A DNA stretch of 64,000 nt from Pedobacter fastidiosus (GCF_014306625.1 NZ_JACRYL010000009.1:134039-198038); one strand, 5' to 3'. Positions 53,781 through 62,697 are shown, numbered from the stretch's first letter. Numbers and translations are program-made. Notes: a model not told the origin generated them from the letters alone.

Positions 53781-53847
53781 CATTATTGCGAGGTACGAAG
53801 CAATCTTATTACTTTGGGTTTGAATAGTAAACGACCTCGCAATGACG
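53781..53847. repeat. REP-like palindromic element, copy C, after serS
   Basis: CATTATTGCGAGG-TACGAAGCAATCTTA...ACGACCTCGCAATGACGG; most similar to copy A (2008-2101). It lies between the serS stop and the terminator. Confidence 0.65.
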
Positions 53848-53865
53848 GAAAATTCCAACGAACAA

Positions 53866-53902
53866 AAAAAGCTTTGCATCACTGCAAAGCTTTTTGTTTT
53901 TT
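53866..53902. terminator. Bidirectional terminator between serS and the small exported protein
   Basis: AAAAAGCTTTGCA-TCAC-TGCAAAGCTTTTT is a 13-bp perfect stem with T-runs on both strands. Confidence 0.9.
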
Positions 53903-53931
53903 ATAGGTAGGTAATTTGTATTTTGTTCTGA

Positions 53932-54243
53932 TTACAAAATCAAGATCAATAATAAGATGATGATGATAATTGCACCAACTGAAAGATAAACGCCACCAGA
54001 AACTGCACGAGCTTGATTTTTCATCTCTCTTAATTCTTTACGCAAAGCCTTACGTTCTGATTGTGTCAAGTTAGATTTATCCATGTCTCTAATTTCTTCA
54101 ACACGGGTTTTAATTCTTTCTAATTGAGCCGATTGTTCAGCTGTTAACTCAGTTGGATTTTTTGCAGGCTTAGCAGCTTGAGCTGAATTAAAACTAATGC
54201 CTAAAGTAAAAATCAGGGCTAAAGTGTAAATAAATTTTTTCAT
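53932..54243 (-). CDS. Small exported coiled-coil protein with C-terminal membrane helix
   Basis: The 103-residue protein has signal 1-23 (SFNSAQAA), a charged helical stretch with a heptad look (about 35-80, AEQSAQLERIKTRVEEIRDM), and a C-terminal hydrophobic helix (about 86-103, YLSVGAIIIIILLLILIL). The family is not recognised; similar short proteins are common in Sphingobacteriaceae. The end hydrophobic segment suggests inner-membrane anchoring. Confidence 0.7.
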   Translation of the reverse strand: MKKFIYTLALIFTLGISFNSAQAAKPAKNPTELTAEQSAQLERIKTRVEEIRDMDKSNLTQSERKALRKELREMKNQARAVSGGVYLSVGAIIIIILLLILIL

Positions 54244-54278
54244 AATATTTTAATTTTTAGTGTTCTTTCACTACATAA

Positions 54279-54312
54279 CAAAAAACCTACCAAAATGTGT
54301 TGGTAGGTTTTA
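54279..54312 (-). terminator. Terminator of the SIMPL gene
   Basis: AAAACCTACCAA...TTGGTAGGTTTT is a 12-bp perfect stem followed on the minus strand by T residues. Confidence 0.85.
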
Positions 54313-54340
54313 AAAAGAGTTAATTTAAATGTTAAATCGG

Positions 54341-55033
54341 TTATTTAATTTCAAAAACGGTATTTACAGTGAAATTCAGCTTAATTTTTTTGAAATCTAA
54401 TTCAGCAGATTCTTGGCCACCGGCCATATCCGATTTCAACATTCTCACATTACTGTATGTTGCTTGCGGCATAGCGCCATCACCACCATCCTGAATATCG
54501 ATAACGCCACCCAATTTATCACCCAAGGCCTCAACCATATAAGTAGCTTTTGCCTTTGCGGCTAAAATGGCCTTAATTTTAAGCTCCTTTTTCAAGCTTT
54601 CCATTTTAGAATAATCATAGCTTTCTATATTGGTATTTTCAATGCCCTTAACATCAATGGCGCCAATAATGTCATTAAACTTATTTAAGTCGCTTACTTT
54701 TAAACGGTATTGTTTGCTCGCCAGAAAATCTGGATTTTTCTTTTTCTCTGTGGCGTAATTCCAGCTGCTTAAATTGCTAATGGTTAAGTTTTCTTTTGCA
54801 ATCCCTGCCTTTTGAACTGCTGCGTAAAGTTGATTTTCTAAATCAGTAATCTCTACTTTTTTCTTTCCGTTTAAATATTCTTTAAGGGAAATGCTGATGT
54901 AAATAATATCAGGCGTAACTTCTGTTTCTGCAGATCCGCTTACGCTAATTTTCTTGCGTAAATCTACTTGTTGGGCTTTCGCTGTTGATAAACCTAAAAA
55001 TGCAACGAGTGCAATTGCTATTAACTTTTTCAT
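54341..55033 (-). CDS. SIMPL-domain periplasmic protein
   Basis: The 230-residue protein has signal 1-21 (LSTAKAQ) and a SIMPL (DUF541) domain: SVSGSAETEVTPDIIYISI, LTISNLSSWNY, and AKATYMVEALGDKLGGVI. SIMPL proteins are periplasmic and stress-related with unclear biochemistry. The start is ATG 55033; the upstream extension has no signal-like start. A single gene with its own terminator. Confidence 0.88.
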   Translation of the reverse strand: MKKLIAIALVAFLGLSTAKAQQVDLRKKISVSGSAETEVTPDIIYISISLKEYLNGKKKVEITDLENQLYAAVQKAGIAKENLTISNLSSWNYATEKKKNPDFLASKQYRLKVSDLNKFNDIIGAIDVKGIENTNIESYDYSKMESLKKELKIKAILAAKAKATYMVEALGDKLGGVIDIQDGGDGAMPQATYSNVRMLKSDMAGGQESAELDFKKIKLNFTVNTVFEIK

Positions 55034-55547
55034 AATGTATTTTTCTTTGTGTGTACTGTAATGATGTACGCAGTGCACAAATTCCACACCGAGATTTAAA
55101 TAATTTTTATTTTTTTGAAATTAGCCTTGATAATCAATGCATAAAGCTGTGCCTAAAGTTATCCCATCAAACCCGGTTTAAGAAATAAATGTTTATTAAT
55201 ATTTTGGGCGCTTTAATACGTGGAAAAGCCACCCCTTTGGGGCTGTATGCGATATCTTTTTGGCAGAAAAATCCAAAAAGGATGTTGCTCCCATTGTTAA
55301 CGCGAGCAGCTCTTTTAAAATGCTATAACTGCATTTATTTTGTAGAACAAAGGTTAGTCGCTTTCTGAAAATTAGATACTTAGAGCGGAATTAACTATGA
55401 AATAGAAAGAAAAATTATGCGCAAGGTTTTATTCTTAAATAGACGGAATTATAAATGGTTATAAAACCTAGCGCAGCAGAACAAATTTTCTGCAGAATTT
55501 TTATCATGTTTTGCAATTGGGATTGCAAAAAGAGAATTGTGAGATTA
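55034..55547. other. Non-coding gap with inverted repeats
   Basis: No supported gene. It contains TGCGCAAGGTTTTA with its complement TAAAACCTAGCGCA 27 bases apart (55417-55473) and a TTTTGCAAT-TGGG-ATTGCAAAA hairpin at 55509-55530, the latter just downstream of the cold-shock gene and a possible weak terminator for it. The 143-codon plus frame here runs antisense to that gene and is rejected. Confidence 0.5.
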
Positions 55548-56000
55548 TTAAACCTTCGATACTTTAACAGCAGTTGGACCTTTTTGTCCCATTTCCACTT
55601 CAAAAGTTACTTTATCGCCTTCTTTAATTTGAGTTACCAAACCGTTAGCGTGAACAAAAATACTATCTTGAGTTTCAGTGTTTTTAATAAAACCGTAACC
55701 TTTGCTATCGTTAAAGAAAGTAACTGTTCCTTTTTTAATAGGGTTTTCGTCGATTATATCTTCTTGTCTTGTAATACCAATTTGTACATCCTCAATGTTG
55801 AATACTTTCTTCTTTTTCGGATCTGGTGGAGTAGACGAAATGTTACCATTTTCATCAACGTATGCAAACATTTCTTCAAGAGCTAAACCTTTTTTTGCAT
55901 TAGATTGACGCTCTTCTTTTTTCTCTTGTTTGTCTTTTTGTTTTTTTAATCGTTTTTTTTCGTTCTCTTTTTTACTGTAAGTTGCTTGAGATTTAGCCAT
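55548..56000 (-). CDS. Cold-shock-domain protein with basic N-terminal extension
   Basis: The 150-residue protein has a C-terminal cold-shock domain (about 89-150) with RNP1 KGYGFIKN and RNP2 SIFVHA. Residues 1-40 are a dense Lys/Glu/Gln helix (KKENEKKRLKKQKDKQEKK), and 41-88 are a linker. Canonical CspA-type proteins are about 70 residues, so this is an extended RNA-binding form found in Bacteroidota. Expected to bind RNA as a chaperone. Confidence 0.9.
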   Translation of the reverse strand: MAKSQATYSKKENEKKRLKKQKDKQEKKEERQSNAKKGLALEEMFAYVDENGNISSTPPDPKKKKVFNIEDVQIGITRQEDIIDENPIKKGTVTFFNDSKGYGFIKNTETQDSIFVHANGLVTQIKEGDKVTFEVEMGQKGPTAVKVSKV

Positions 56001-56050
56001 ATTTTATTTAATTGTTTTGTTTTATGCGTGACGAGAATGTCAGAATTATA

Positions 56051-56058
56051 CAAATATA
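56051..56058 (-). promoter_or_regulatory. Bacteroidota -7 box for the cold-shock gene
   Basis: On the minus strand TATATTTG fits TAnnTTTG, 50 bases before the ATG at 56000, giving a leader of about 45 bases. Confidence 0.4.
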
Positions 56059-56171
56059 ACAATACTAAAGCAGAAATACGATTTTATTCCAAAAGGTGAT
56101 GCGTTAGAATTGGTCAAACGAATGCCATAACTTTTATATATACAGCAAGTTAAGTTCGCAAAAGGATCTAT

Positions 56172-56705
56172 TTAACTCTTGTTCCAGTTTGTTTTATCTA
56201 CCTGATAAATAAAGTTCAGTTTAATGTCTTCACCATAATAAGCAACCTCGAGCTCACCAATTTTTGATGCACCTAATTTTTCTGTTGCTTTTTGCGAACG
56301 GAAATTTGTTGCGCCAATGTGCAGAATTATTTTATCTACAAACTGAAAGGCGTAATCGAGCATTAATTTTTTTAATGCAGCGTTGTGGCCTTTTCCCCAA
56401 AAATCTCTTCCGATAAAAGTATAACCCACTGCAACAGAACTATTTTCTTCGTCTAATTCGTAATACCTCGAACTGCCAACTACATTACCAGTTTCCTTAT
56501 CGTAAACAATAAAGGCTCCTTTAGATTCTAAAGCGCCCTTAAAAAAGGTTTGAAAAACATCTCGCTGATAACGATTTTTATTTGGATGTTGTTCCCAAAC
56601 CAAAGGATCGGAAGCTACAGCATATAAAGCTTCAAAATCTTCTTCTTTTAGTGGAACAACTTTAATTAAATCGTTTTCTAAAGTCGGTTGTAAATCGAAA
56701 TCCAT
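56172..56705 (-). CDS. GNAT N-acetyltransferase (RimJ/RimL type)
   Basis: This 177-residue acetyl-CoA-dependent transferase shows VAVGYTFIGRDFWGKGHNAALKKLMLDYAF (quoted as a region at about 88-117) with the RxxGxG/A-type CoA loop GKGHNA, and a C-terminal GATNFRSQKATEKLGASK. Its substrate could be an amine of an antibiotic, peptide or protein. It lies downstream of fabV on the same strand with a terminator between. Confidence 0.85.
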   Translation of the reverse strand: MDFDLQPTLENDLIKVVPLKEEDFEALYAVASDPLVWEQHPNKNRYQRDVFQTFFKGALESKGAFIVYDKETGNVVGSSRYYELDEENSSVAVGYTFIGRDFWGKGHNAALKKLMLDYAFQFVDKIILHIGATNFRSQKATEKLGASKIGELEVAYYGEDIKLNFIYQVDKTNWNKS

Positions 56706-56718
56706 ATTATTTTATATT

Positions 56719-56747
56719 AAAAACGGCTGGCGAGAAGGCCAGCCGTG
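56719..56747 (-). terminator. Terminator of fabV
   Basis: ACGGCTGGC-GAGAA-GGCCAGCCGT gives a GC-rich stem followed on the minus strand by TTTTT. It lies 84 bases after the fabV stop, beyond a palindromic repeat. Confidence 0.8.
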
Positions 56748-56784
56748 TAAATTTATAATGTTTGCTAATTAGTAGTGTCATTCT

Positions 56785-56823
56785 GAGCCTGTTGAAGAGC
56801 TTTAAGTGCATTTCGATAGGCTC
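56785..56823. repeat. GAGCCTGTTGAAG palindromic element
   Basis: GAGCCTGTTGAAGAGC...TTTCGATAGGCTC is an imperfect copy of the type seen at 3596-3631, also directly after a gene (fabV). Confidence 0.5.
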
Positions 56824-56830
56824 AATTTAG

Positions 56831-58024
56831 TTAATCTACCAATCCTTCAATAGCTACAACTTCATTTGCTTCTTTTTGATAGTCAACTTGATCAATTTCG
56901 AAGCCGAATAAACTCAAGAAATCAGATCTGTAACCCGGTAAATCACCAATTGAAGGCAAAGTCTCTGTTGTTGCTGCTTTCCACAGTTCGGCAACTTTAG
57001 CCTGAACATCTTCACGCATTTCCCAATCGTCTATTCTAATTCTACCTTGTTTATCTACAGGAACAGGACTTCCAGTGTATAATCTATCGGCGTATAACCG
57101 TTGTATTTGCTCAATCGTTCCTTCATGAATTCCTTCTGCTTTCATCACTTTGTATAATAATGAAATATATAATGGAATTACTGGAATGGCCGAACTTGCT
57201 TGCGTAACCAGAGCTTTATTTACCGAAACGTAAGCTTTACCATCAATATCTTTTAATTTATCGCTGATTTTAAAAGCCGTTGCTTCTAAATCATCTTTTG
57301 CTCTTCCAATTGTTCCCTTACGGTAAACAGCTTCAGTTAAAGATGGGCCGATATACGAATATGCAACGGTAGTAGCGCCTTCAGCCAATAAGTTTTCAGC
57401 TTTTAAAGCATCAATCCACATTGCCCAATCTTCGCCACCCATTACGGCAACAGTATTTGCAATATCTTCTTCGTTAGCTGGTTCGATAGAGATTTCGGTG
57501 ACATTGCCCGTATGAAAATCTACCGTTTTATTCGTGTATGTTCCGCCAATTGGTTTTAATGTAGAACGATGCAAAACCTCAGTATCTGGATGCTTTCTCA
57601 CCGGAGAAGCCAAACTGTAAATTACTAAATCAACCTGACCCAAATCTGCCTTGATGGTTGCTAAGGTTTTTTCTTTTATTTCTTTTGAAAAAGCATCGCC
57701 ATTTATACTTTTAGCATATAAACCAACTGCATGTGCTTCTTTTTCGAAAGCCGCACTATTGTACCAACCTGGTGATGCTGTTTTGCCTTCAGATGGCGCT
57801 TTTTCGAAAAACACCCCAATTGTTGCTGCGCCTGACCCATAAGCAGCCGTAATTCTTGAAGCTAGACCAAAGCCTGTTGAAGCTCCAATTACCAATACTT
57901 TTTTAGGGCCGTTTATAGCACCTTTTGATTTTACATATTCAATTTGATTCTTTACGTTTTGAGCGCAACCATCTGGATGTGCTGTTAAACAAATAAAGCC
58001 CCTCATTCTCGGTTCAATAATCAT
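56831..58024 (-). CDS. fabV: FabV-type enoyl-ACP / trans-2-enoyl-CoA reductase
   Basis: The 397-residue NADH-dependent enzyme starts MIIEPRMRGFICLTAHP. The cofactor site is VLVIGASTGFGLASRI. The extended SDR catalytic motif Y-x8-K is in AYSYIGPSLTEAVYRKGTIG, with LVIYSLASPVR before it. It reduces enoyl thioesters in fatty acid elongation and is insensitive to triclosan in several species. Full length. Terminator downstream. Confidence 0.95.
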   Translation of the reverse strand: MIIEPRMRGFICLTAHPDGCAQNVKNQIEYVKSKGAINGPKKVLVIGASTGFGLASRITAAYGSGAATIGVFFEKAPSEGKTASPGWYNSAAFEKEAHAVGLYAKSINGDAFSKEIKEKTLATIKADLGQVDLVIYSLASPVRKHPDTEVLHRSTLKPIGGTYTNKTVDFHTGNVTEISIEPANEEDIANTVAVMGGEDWAMWIDALKAENLLAEGATTVAYSYIGPSLTEAVYRKGTIGRAKDDLEATAFKISDKLKDIDGKAYVSVNKALVTQASSAIPVIPLYISLLYKVMKAEGIHEGTIEQIQRLYADRLYTGSPVPVDKQGRIRIDDWEMREDVQAKVAELWKAATTETLPSIGDLPGYRSDFLSLFGFEIDQVDYQKEANEVVAIEGLVD

Positions 58025-58247
58025 TTTGTTTTTGATTTTATGTTTTGTAATATCAGATCTGATGGAATTTTAAGGAATTAAATCCTCTTCTATTAAGCAA
58101 ATCTTTAACGAAGATAAATTTTTAATCGCTTACCGCTAAATGAAATTTAAATAAAGCATCTTTAATTAGGTAGATTGAATTATAAATTTTGTCTTTATTA
58201 TTTTTCCCTTATTTTCGCAAGCACAGATAAGATAAGCCGGATTACCT

Positions 58248-58994
58248 ATGAAAAGAATATTTATACTCTTTATAATATGCTTATTTGCCTTTTTTAAGGT
58301 AAATGCACAAACTCAACATCAAAGTTCAGGATGGTTATTTTTCTTAAACAGCACAAAGTTTAGCGATAAATGGGGTTTGCATTTAGATGTACAAGTACGC
58401 TCTGCAGATAATTGGGATCACGTTCGGAATACATTATTTAGACCTGGCTTAACTTATTACATCAGCAAAAATCAAAATGTTACTTTAGGTTATCTTCTTG
58501 CACAAACCTATTTTACGGATCTAAATCTTTTTGATACAACACCGGGCGTTATTGTAAAATCTACAATAAATGAACACCGCATTTGGGAACAGTATATTTT
58601 AAATCATAAAATTAAATCGGTTTTTGCCACGCAAAGGTTTAGATTGGAGCAACGTTTTGTGGAACGTAATTTTGTTTCTGTCAACACAGATCCAGATTAT
58701 TTTTCTCAGCGTTTCCGTTATTTCTTCAGGTTGATTCAGCCATTACAAAAAATACAGCCAACTTTTACAAAAGGAGCTTTCGTGGCCTTACAAAACGAAG
58801 TATTTTTGAATATCCAAAATAAAGAAAAGGTAAATAACAGTGTTTTCGATCAAAACAGATTATATCTAGCGGTTGGATATCGGTTTTCAAAATCTTTTGA
58901 TTTAGAGGCTGGTTACTTAAATCAGGCGCAGCATGGAGCACAAAATAATACGATAAACAATGTTGTTCAATTGGCTATTTACACGCGGTTTTAA
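58248..58994 (+). CDS. DUF2490 outer-membrane-type protein
   Basis: The 248-residue protein has signal 1-20 (VNAQ) and a beta-strand-rich body matching DUF2490: GWLFFLNSTKFSDKWGLHLD, RTLFRPGLTY-like NTLFRPGLTYYISKNQNVTLGYL, RLEQRFVERN, and FRYFFRLIQPL. It ends YRFSKSFDLEAGYLNQ...LAIYTRF with an aromatic terminus, consistent with an outer-membrane barrel. Function unknown. Monocistronic, divergent from fabV. Confidence 0.85.
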   Translation: MKRIFILFIICLFAFFKVNAQTQHQSSGWLFFLNSTKFSDKWGLHLDVQVRSADNWDHVRNTLFRPGLTYYISKNQNVTLGYLLAQTYFTDLNLFDTTPGVIVKSTINEHRIWEQYILNHKIKSVFATQRFRLEQRFVERNFVSVNTDPDYFSQRFRYFFRLIQPLQKIQPTFTKGAFVALQNEVFLNIQNKEKVNNSVFDQNRLYLAVGYRFSKSFDLEAGYLNQAQHGAQNNTINNVVQLAIYTRF

Positions 58995-59078
58995 TGATTT
59001 AAAGTCATATTCATTAGAGTTGTTTATGCAAATTGTTAAATATTTGTAAATCACGAAGCTTTTTGCTCAATTTGCGCC

Positions 59079-59969
59079 GTGAAAAAAATTTCTATATTAT
59101 TCTTAGCGCTTTTATTTGGCAAGCGGATGCAGGCCCAAGAAATTAAAACCTCATCAGTAAATACTGAACCCACTTCTAAAAGTTTATTCAATCCTGAGCA
59201 TAAAAGAAATTTTTCTCGTAAAGGCGACTTTTTTTTCCATTGGGGATATAATCACTCTTGGTACGATAAGAGCGATATCCGCTTTCAAGGTCCAAACTAC
59301 GATTTTACACTTAAGGATGTGGTTGCTCATGATAGGCAATCAAAATTAAGCTGGGATTACTTAAACCCTGGTTTAATTACTGTACCACAATACAACATTC
59401 GTGTAGGTTATTTTATTAAAGATAATTATAGCATTTCCATTGGATGGGATCATATGAAATATGTAATGGATATTCCTCAAAAAGTTGCAATTACTGGTCA
59501 CATTGGGGCAAACATTACTCCAGAAAATGTTCCAACGGGATCTTTAGCAGGCGATTATAATGGACAAACTATCGATGTAAAAGAAAGTATGTTAACTTTT
59601 GAGCATACTGATGGATTTAATTACGCCAATATAGAAGTAGAGCGTTACGATGATATTTGGGTTGCCCCAGGAGGAAACACATCCTTAACTTTAGAAACTG
59701 GTTTAGGTGGTGGATTGATGATTCCACGATCTGATGTTCGGTTATTTGGTTTAGGTAGAAACAATCATTGGAATATCTCTGGCTATGGGATTTCTGCAAA
59801 AATTGGATTGAAATTTTACGTTTGGAAAAACGTTTATTTACAGAACACAACTAAGTTTGGTGCAACTAATCTGACCCAAATCCACACCACAGGATGGGAT
59901 GAATACGATAAGGCCAGTCAGAAAATTAATTACATAGAAAATATGTGGGTAATAGGCGTTCAGTTCTAA
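59079..59969 (+). CDS. Hypothetical exported beta-rich protein
   Basis: The 296-residue protein starts with GTG 59079 and has a signal peptide to about residue 19 (MQAQ). The body is beta-strand rich with many aromatic residues (FFHWGYNHSWYDKSDIRFQG, YISIGWDHMKYV-like SISIGWDHMKYV, and a final MWVIGVQF), consistent with an outer-membrane barrel. I do not recognise the family. It is downstream of the DUF2490 gene with an 84-base gap, and has its own terminator. Confidence 0.65.
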   Translation: MKKISILFLALLFGKRMQAQEIKTSSVNTEPTSKSLFNPEHKRNFSRKGDFFFHWGYNHSWYDKSDIRFQGPNYDFTLKDVVAHDRQSKLSWDYLNPGLITVPQYNIRVGYFIKDNYSISIGWDHMKYVMDIPQKVAITGHIGANITPENVPTGSLAGDYNGQTIDVKESMLTFEHTDGFNYANIEVERYDDIWVAPGGNTSLTLETGLGGGLMIPRSDVRLFGLGRNNHWNISGYGISAKIGLKFYVWKNVYLQNTTKFGATNLTQIHTTGWDEYDKASQKINYIENMWVIGVQF

Positions 59970-60044
59970 TTTTAAAACCAATTTATATTTAAAAATTCTT
60001 TCAATATTGCATCTTCTAAAATTGCAATATTTATGATATAATCG

Positions 60045-60088
60045 ATGGCTTCATTAAAGCAAATGCTTCGATAGAAGCCATTTTTTTT
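60045..60088 (+). terminator. Terminator after the hypothetical exported protein
   Basis: ATGGCTTC...GAAGCCAT with an inner AAGC-AAAT-GCTT, followed by eight T. Confidence 0.8.
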
Positions 60089-60216
60089 CTTCATTGATTA
60101 TTTTATCTTGAATTAATTCTATTTTTTGCTGGAGTGAAAACAGTGTTTAATCACTGTTAATTATGGTGGGAATTTTGAAGAAAAAGAAGGGCACATGAAA
60201 CGAATCTCATGCGCCC

Positions 60217-60237
60217 AAATCTAAATTAACGCTCTCA
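60217..60237. repeat. 21-bp exact repeat, copy 1
   Basis: The sequence AAATCTAAATTAACGCTCTC plus A is identical to 62627-62647 in the same orientation; the two copies bracket the sensor kinase and response regulator genes. Confidence 0.85.
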
Positions 60238-60358
60238 AGGGCCAATATAATGGCTTATATTGTAACTACCAAATCTTTCTTGAAATTTAACATATATATA
60301 GATTGAAATGTTGTTGAGTTTTTAAAGTATAATGTTAATTATTAGGAGCTTAGGTTAA

Positions 60359-61507
60359 TTAATCAATTCTTTTTTTTTGAAGAATTTCCATCTTGCCTTT
60401 TTCGCTTATTATAATTGCTTTTTTTTCTACTCTTATAGTGAGTCTAAATGTTTTATCATCATTTTGATGAAGAAAAGTTGCTTGCGATCCATAGGCGTAT
60501 TCCAGCCTATTTTTGATGTTGTTCAATCCAGATGAAAGCCCTGCTCGATGTGGATAAGCCCTAATTGCATTAATGCTTTCTATAACAAGTGCATCATCAT
60601 CTTGGTAAACGCTCAGTTCCGCTCTAACTAAATCACTTTGCAAATCGCCATGCTTAAACATATTTTCGAGTACGGTTACCAAAACCAACGGAATAAATGG
60701 CAAATCTTCCACATCCGGTGCATAGGCGAAACCAGTAAAAATTTTGCCTTCTGTAATTCCATGCAATGAAATGAGATTTTCGCATTGTGCAATTTCCCTT
60801 CCCAATGAAAGAAAAGTTTTAGTGCCATCTGCAGATGCGGCATAACGCATAACTTCCGAAAGGTATAGCATTGCCTGAGCATCGTTCGGAGAAATGGTCT
60901 TTAATTTTTGATATAAAAACTCTAAGGTGTTAAATAATAGGTGAGGGTTAATTTGAGCTTGTAAAAGTGCATTTCGAGCTAATGCCAATTGTTTCTCTGT
61001 TCTTTCTTTTTCTAATAAAACTTTAAATCTTTGTTTATCAATGCGTTCTTTCTCTTTTTTCTCCGATAAATAGGTGATTAAATAGTAGTAACCTGTAGAA
61101 AAAAAGACAAAAAATAAGCAACGCCATAAAAGTGCGAATATTCTGATTTTATTAGGTGGGATTTTGATGCCTTGAAAAATATTGGTGTAGGCGTTTATAA
61201 AACTGTCAATATAAAAAACGATAACTACATAGGCCAAAATTTCCAAAGCAATGTATAAAGGCAATTTCCAAATTACATTTTTCGGAAAATGTAAAGCTTT
61301 AGCCATTAAATAGGCATGGACATAAAAAAGGGTAATATTAAGAAAATAGTGAATAACGTAATTAGGAAAGCTTCCAAATTTGCCTGATATTAACCCAGCA
61401 ATAAAAGTTTCCCAAGTGATGTAGAGGGCCCAAGCAATAAAATGAATTTTATATTTTAAGAACAATTTAAGCATTCCCGACTTTTTATCCTTGGTTAGCG
61501 AAGTCAT
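60359..61507 (-). CDS. LytS/YehU-type sensor histidine kinase
   Basis: The 382-residue kinase has four N-terminal membrane helices (about 20-150), a short coiled-coil linker (150-180), and the His_kinase domain with H189 in LLQAQINPHLLFNTLEF. The ATPase part follows: VLVTVLENMFKHGDL (N box) and GLSGLNNIKNRLEYAYG-like SSGLNNIKNRLEYAYG. It phosphorylates the LytTR regulator encoded 10 bases upstream (61518-62261, same strand). The signal is unknown. Complete gene. Confidence 0.92.
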   Translation of the reverse strand: MTSLTKDKKSGMLKLFLKYKIHFIAWALYITWETFIAGLISGKFGSFPNYVIHYFLNITLFYVHAYLMAKALHFPKNVIWKLPLYIALEILAYVVIVFYIDSFINAYTNIFQGIKIPPNKIRIFALLWRCLFFVFFSTGYYYLITYLSEKKEKERIDKQRFKVLLEKERTEKQLALARNALLQAQINPHLLFNTLEFLYQKLKTISPNDAQAMLYLSEVMRYAASADGTKTFLSLGREIAQCENLISLHGITEGKIFTGFAYAPDVEDLPFIPLVLVTVLENMFKHGDLQSDLVRAELSVYQDDDALVIESINAIRAYPHRAGLSSGLNNIKNRLEYAYGSQATFLHQNDDKTFRLTIRVEKKAIIISEKGKMEILQKKRID

Positions 61508-61517
61508 ATTATATGTC

Positions 61518-62261
61518 TTACTTTTTTCGATTGCTGGTGATAATTTTATCAGAAAGAAATTCTCTGAATTCTGTTTGATAAATATCGCCTACATTAAAAC
61601 TAATCTTATTGCTTAACGTAATCTTATTGCTTTCTATATGTTGGATATGCCCTACTGCAATAATATAACCGCGGTGTAACTGGATAAACTGGCCATCAAG
61701 ATCGAGTTGTTCTCGTACGTCTTTTAGGCTTAGATAGGCTATAATAGTTTTTTTGATGGTATGGATTTTCACATAATTATGAAAGCTCTCAAATGCTACT
61801 ATCTCATCATAGCGAACCAAAACGGTTTTATGTTCTTCTTCTTTATTTTTAACCAGAAAGTATTCTTCTTTTTTTTCGATTGCTTTATTCACAGGTTCTT
61901 CACTAACCTCGTTAAAAAGTCGATTAATTGTTAGTAAGAATTTTCCGTAACTGTATGGCTTTAATAAATAAGCATCTGCCTCTGCTTCAAAAGCTTCGAA
62001 AGCATATTCTTGATGAGAAGTTGTAAAGATGAGTTTTTTTGTTTTTCCTCTAATTACCTTTGCCAGCTCTAAACCAGATAGGTTTGGCATATTTATATCG
62101 ATAAATATTGCATCAACGAGCGGTCTTTTTGGGATTTCTTTTAGCGCTAAAAGTGGATCAGTATAACTTGCAATTAAATCTAAACTTGGAGTTTCAGAAA
62201 TATATTTCTTAAGGCCATTAATTGAATTTTCCTGGTCATCTATTGCAATACACTTGATCAT
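61518..62261 (-). CDS. LytTR-type response regulator
   Basis: This 247-residue protein has a receiver domain (1-115, acidic D8/D9 and phosphoacceptor D55 in FIDINMPNLSG, Lys in LLKPYSYGKF) and a C-terminal LytTR DNA-binding domain (about 140-240: IVAFESFHNYVKIHT, FIQLHRGYII). It binds short direct-repeat sites near promoters. It is the first gene of a two-gene operon with the kinase. The 435-base upstream gap contains a repeat that also lies beyond the kinase. Confidence 0.93.
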   Translation of the reverse strand: MIKCIAIDDQENSINGLKKYISETPSLDLIASYTDPLLALKEIPKRPLVDAIFIDINMPNLSGLELAKVIRGKTKKLIFTTSHQEYAFEAFEAEADAYLLKPYSYGKFLLTINRLFNEVSEEPVNKAIEKKEEYFLVKNKEEEHKTVLVRYDEIVAFESFHNYVKIHTIKKTIIAYLSLKDVREQLDLDGQFIQLHRGYIIAVGHIQHIESNKITLSNKISFNVGDIYQTEFREFLSDKIITSNRKK

Positions 62262-62697
62262 CCTTGTTAAATTTGGTTTTCCGCAAACCCGAAATTACAC
62301 CTTTTCAACTTAAAAAGTAGTTATTAGAATGAAAATCTTTCAATTCTAATACAAATGAGATGGATTTATACTACAAGATTGATTGGAAACGAATGTTTTT
62401 AGTGATATTCGAGATAATAATTCTGTGAATGTAAAAGGCTTTTTACACTGAAAATAATGCTATGGGTAACGAAAAGGCACCGATTTGTGTAAATGACATG
62501 AAAGTTTAACATTCAAATATGATATTTGAATACTCGATAAAATGAATTCCTTTGGTCTGCTTTTATTAAGTATTTAAGTTTTTCTGCAAAAATCGATCTT
62601 GTACAAAAATATAAAGTTCTAGGCTTAAATCTAAATTAACGCTCTCATAATTTAGTTTTTAAGTCTCTTCTTTTAAAATGAGCGGGCTGTGGCTTTT
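62262..62697. other. Non-coding gap upstream of the LytTR operon
   Basis: No supported gene in 436 bases. It includes the second 21-bp repeat (62627-62647) and AT-rich sequence. It lies between the LytTR gene and the downstream end of the alpha/beta hydrolase gene, so it must hold the promoter for the two-component pair. Confidence 0.6.
62627..62647. repeat. 21-bp exact repeat, copy 2
   Basis: Identical to 60217-60237, same orientation, 2.4 kb apart. The complement contains AGCGTTAAT, one mismatch from the LytTR half-site consensus I recall; a second half-site at standard spacing is not seen. Confidence 0.85.

Larger units (their letters stand above)
59970..60358. other. Non-coding gap with terminator, hairpin and a 21-bp repeat
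   Basis: A 389-base gap holds the terminator at 60045-60088, a GGGCACATGA...TCATGCGCCC hairpin (60190-60216), and directly after it the 21-base sequence 60217-60237 that recurs exactly at 62627-62647. No ORF is supported. Confidence 0.7.

Noticed and set aside
55455..55886. 143-codon plus-strand ORF
   Set aside because: Antisense to the cold-shock-domain gene, rich in Phe/Leu/Ser from complementing Lys/Glu codons.
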